Shown here: one piece after another, positions 13,463 to 14,364 of the stretch
How the letters are laid out: each line of letters begins with the position of its first letter
How positions within the stretch are numbered: the stretch's first letter is position 1
NCBI GenBank assembly: GCA_958405195.1
Contig: CATYDM010000053.1
Location: 1-14,364 of the forward strand
Direction: 5' to 3'
Length of the DNA stretch: 14,364 nt
From: an uncultured Collinsella sp.
Lineage (GTDB): Bacteria > Actinomycetota > Coriobacteriia > Coriobacteriales > Coriobacteriaceae
Program-made: the position numbers and the translations under genes
Notes under the pieces: model-generated
What the model was told of the DNA's origin: nothing
Seen by the model: only the letters and a program-made list of their open reading frames with translations
Databases searched by the model: none

Positions 13463-14209
13463 ATGAATGAGTGGAATGACATAGCGGTTTTGACGCCACC
13501 AGGCGATATCGACATCGCCACGGTGCCTGCGCTGCGTCGGCGGTTGGATGCTTTGATTGGCCGCGGCGTGCGTCGTGTTGTCATCAACTGTCAGGCTGTT
13601 AGCTTTATCGATTCGACGGGCTTGGCATTCCTGCTTACGCGCGCTCGTGAGCTCATGAGGCGAGAAGGCCTGCTTTCGCTCGTCAATGCATCAGGTGAAG
13701 TTGTTCGCTTTTTGGAGATTGCTCGTCTTGTCGATATCCTTCATGTCGCGGGGCCGGCACGGGAGTCTATTCCCGCCATTCCGGTGGGGGAGCTGCCTCG
13801 TTGGAGTAAGAGCGTCGAGGTCCGTCAGGGTATCGAGAATCTTCCATACTACCGACATCGCATCGCTGAACTCCTTGAATCGCTTCCGTTGCGCCGTGAC
13901 GAGCGCTACGATGTCGCATTGGCGTCGGGGGAGGCGCTGGGTAATGCCTATGACCATGCGGGCGGTATCGGGTGCGTCCTGACGGTTCAGGCCTATGGCG
14001 ATCGCGTTGTGGTTGAGGTGCTTGATCGAGGTGCCGGCTATTCTATCGATGAAACGAGCGAGCCGGTCGCATCTGAGGAGCGCGGCCGTGGCATCAAGCT
14101 TATGCGTATGCTTGTCGATAACGTGGAGGTTGCTCGTCGTACGGACGGCGCCGGCACGCGCGTGCAGATGGTGAAGCTGTTTAGCGGAGCGTTGGAATCG
14201 TGTGCCTAG
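13463..14209 (+). CDS. STAS anti-anti-sigma domain fused to RsbW-type HATPase kinase domain
   Basis: A 248-aa cytosolic protein joining two partner-switching components that are usually separate. Residues 6-97 form a STAS domain (VLTPPGDIDIATVPALRRRL, then VVINCQAVSFIDSTGLAFLL). The DSTG motif puts the expected phosphorylated serine at 51, as in SpoIIAA and RsbV. Residues about 120-240 form a GHKL/HATPase_c_2 domain. The N-box is ASGEALGNAYDHA with Glu157 and Asn161, the G1 box is VLDRGAGY with Asp188, and GRGIKLM (208-214) is the G2 loop. By family, the kinase half would phosphorylate a STAS serine and bind a sigma factor or other target. ATG 13463 follows GGGGAA (13447-13452); the frame is open further up to a TTG at 13445. 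No sigma factor gene is adjacent, so the target is unknown. Confidence 0.88.
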   Translation: MNEWNDIAVLTPPGDIDIATVPALRRRLDALIGRGVRRVVINCQAVSFIDSTGLAFLLTRARELMRREGLLSLVNASGEVVRFLEIARLVDILHVAGPARESIPAIPVGELPRWSKSVEVRQGIENLPYYRHRIAELLESLPLRRDERYDVALASGEALGNAYDHAGGIGCVLTVQAYGDRVVVEVLDRGAGYSIDETSEPVASEERGRGIKLMRMLVDNVEVARRTDGAGTRVQMVKLFSGALESCA

Positions 14210-14256
14210 CCAATCGCTTTAGCGAGTTTAGCTATTAAGAACATACGGCAGACAAG

Positions 14257-14302
14257 TTTTTTGAAAAAAGTACTTGCGTCTTTTGGACAACTCGCGTAAA
14301 TT
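14257..14302 (+). promoter_or_regulatory. Promoter of tRNA-Gly with conserved upstream block
   Basis: TTGCGT (14274-14279) and TAAATT (14297-14302) are 17 nt apart, 12 nt before the tRNA. Upstream is T6-G-A6 (14257-14269). The 21 nt at 14257-14277 match 10786-10806 at 20 positions, the one change being A for G at 14272. Confidence 0.7.
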
Positions 14303-14314
14303 AATAACCCGCAA

Positions 14315-14364
14315 GCGGACATGGCTCAGTTGGTAGAGCACAACCTTGCCAAGGTTGGGGTCGC
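14315..14364 (+). tRNA. tRNA-Gly (anticodon GCC), 3' end outside the window
   Basis: The visible 50 nt include acceptor 5' strand GCGGACA, D-arm GCTC-AGTTGGTA-GAGC, and anticodon arm CAACC-TTGCCAA-GGTTG with GCC at 14348-14350, reading GGC and GGU. The T-arm and acceptor 3' strand lie beyond the window edge. Confidence 0.93.

Noticed and set aside
1..14364. CRISPR array, insertion sequence transposase, phage or toxin-antitoxin genes
   Set aside because: No regularly spaced direct repeats, transposase motifs or phage-like genes were found on either strand; the window is mostly core metabolism, transport and signalling.

Overview
The window reads as chromosomal DNA from a high-GC Gram-positive of the Coriobacteriia, most likely a Collinsella-type gut anaerobe. 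This is inferred from the GC-rich, GCC/CTC/GTC-dominated codon use, strong AGGAGG-type ribosome binding sites, the gene content and the C-terminal GAPDH sequence; no rRNA or other definitive taxonomic marker is present. Every gene supported here lies on the plus strand.

Positions 1-3820 hold lower glycolysis: the last 32 codons of gap and its terminator, then a tight pgk-tpiA-gpmI operon (8-nt overlap, then a 5-nt gap) closed by a hairpin terminator. secG (SecYEG translocon) follows as a single gene with its own terminator (3925-4231). After a 293-nt leader comes a complete peptide ABC importer, oppA-oppB-oppC-oppD-oppF (4473-10415). A strong hairpin separates the abundant binding protein oppA from the membrane and ATPase genes. 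oppB to oppF are packed with 14-nt, 2-nt and 1-nt-overlap junctions.

Positions 10416-10889 are non-coding and rich in secondary structure. They contain a 127-nt inverted repeat with perfect 29-bp outer arms enclosing a symmetric terminator-like hairpin, several further hairpins, a 16-bp perfect palindrome, and a good tRNA promoter. tRNA-Leu(GAG) follows (10890-10979) with its terminator. A two-gene signalling unit then occupies 11039-14209: a PAS-GAF-GAF-like-PP2C (SpoIIE/RsbU) phosphatase and a single polypeptide fusing a STAS anti-anti-sigma domain to an RsbW/SpoIIAB-type HATPase kinase domain. The window ends inside tRNA-Gly(GCC), whose promoter shares a nearly identical 21-nt block with the tRNA-Leu promoter.

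The most interesting part is the two-gene partner-switching unit. Phosphatase, kinase and phospho-acceptor are all present in two proteins, all expected catalytic residues look intact, and no sigma factor lies next to them. Its target is unknown from this window. The inverted repeat after oppF and a palindromic motif present in two intergenic regions are the best non-coding leads.
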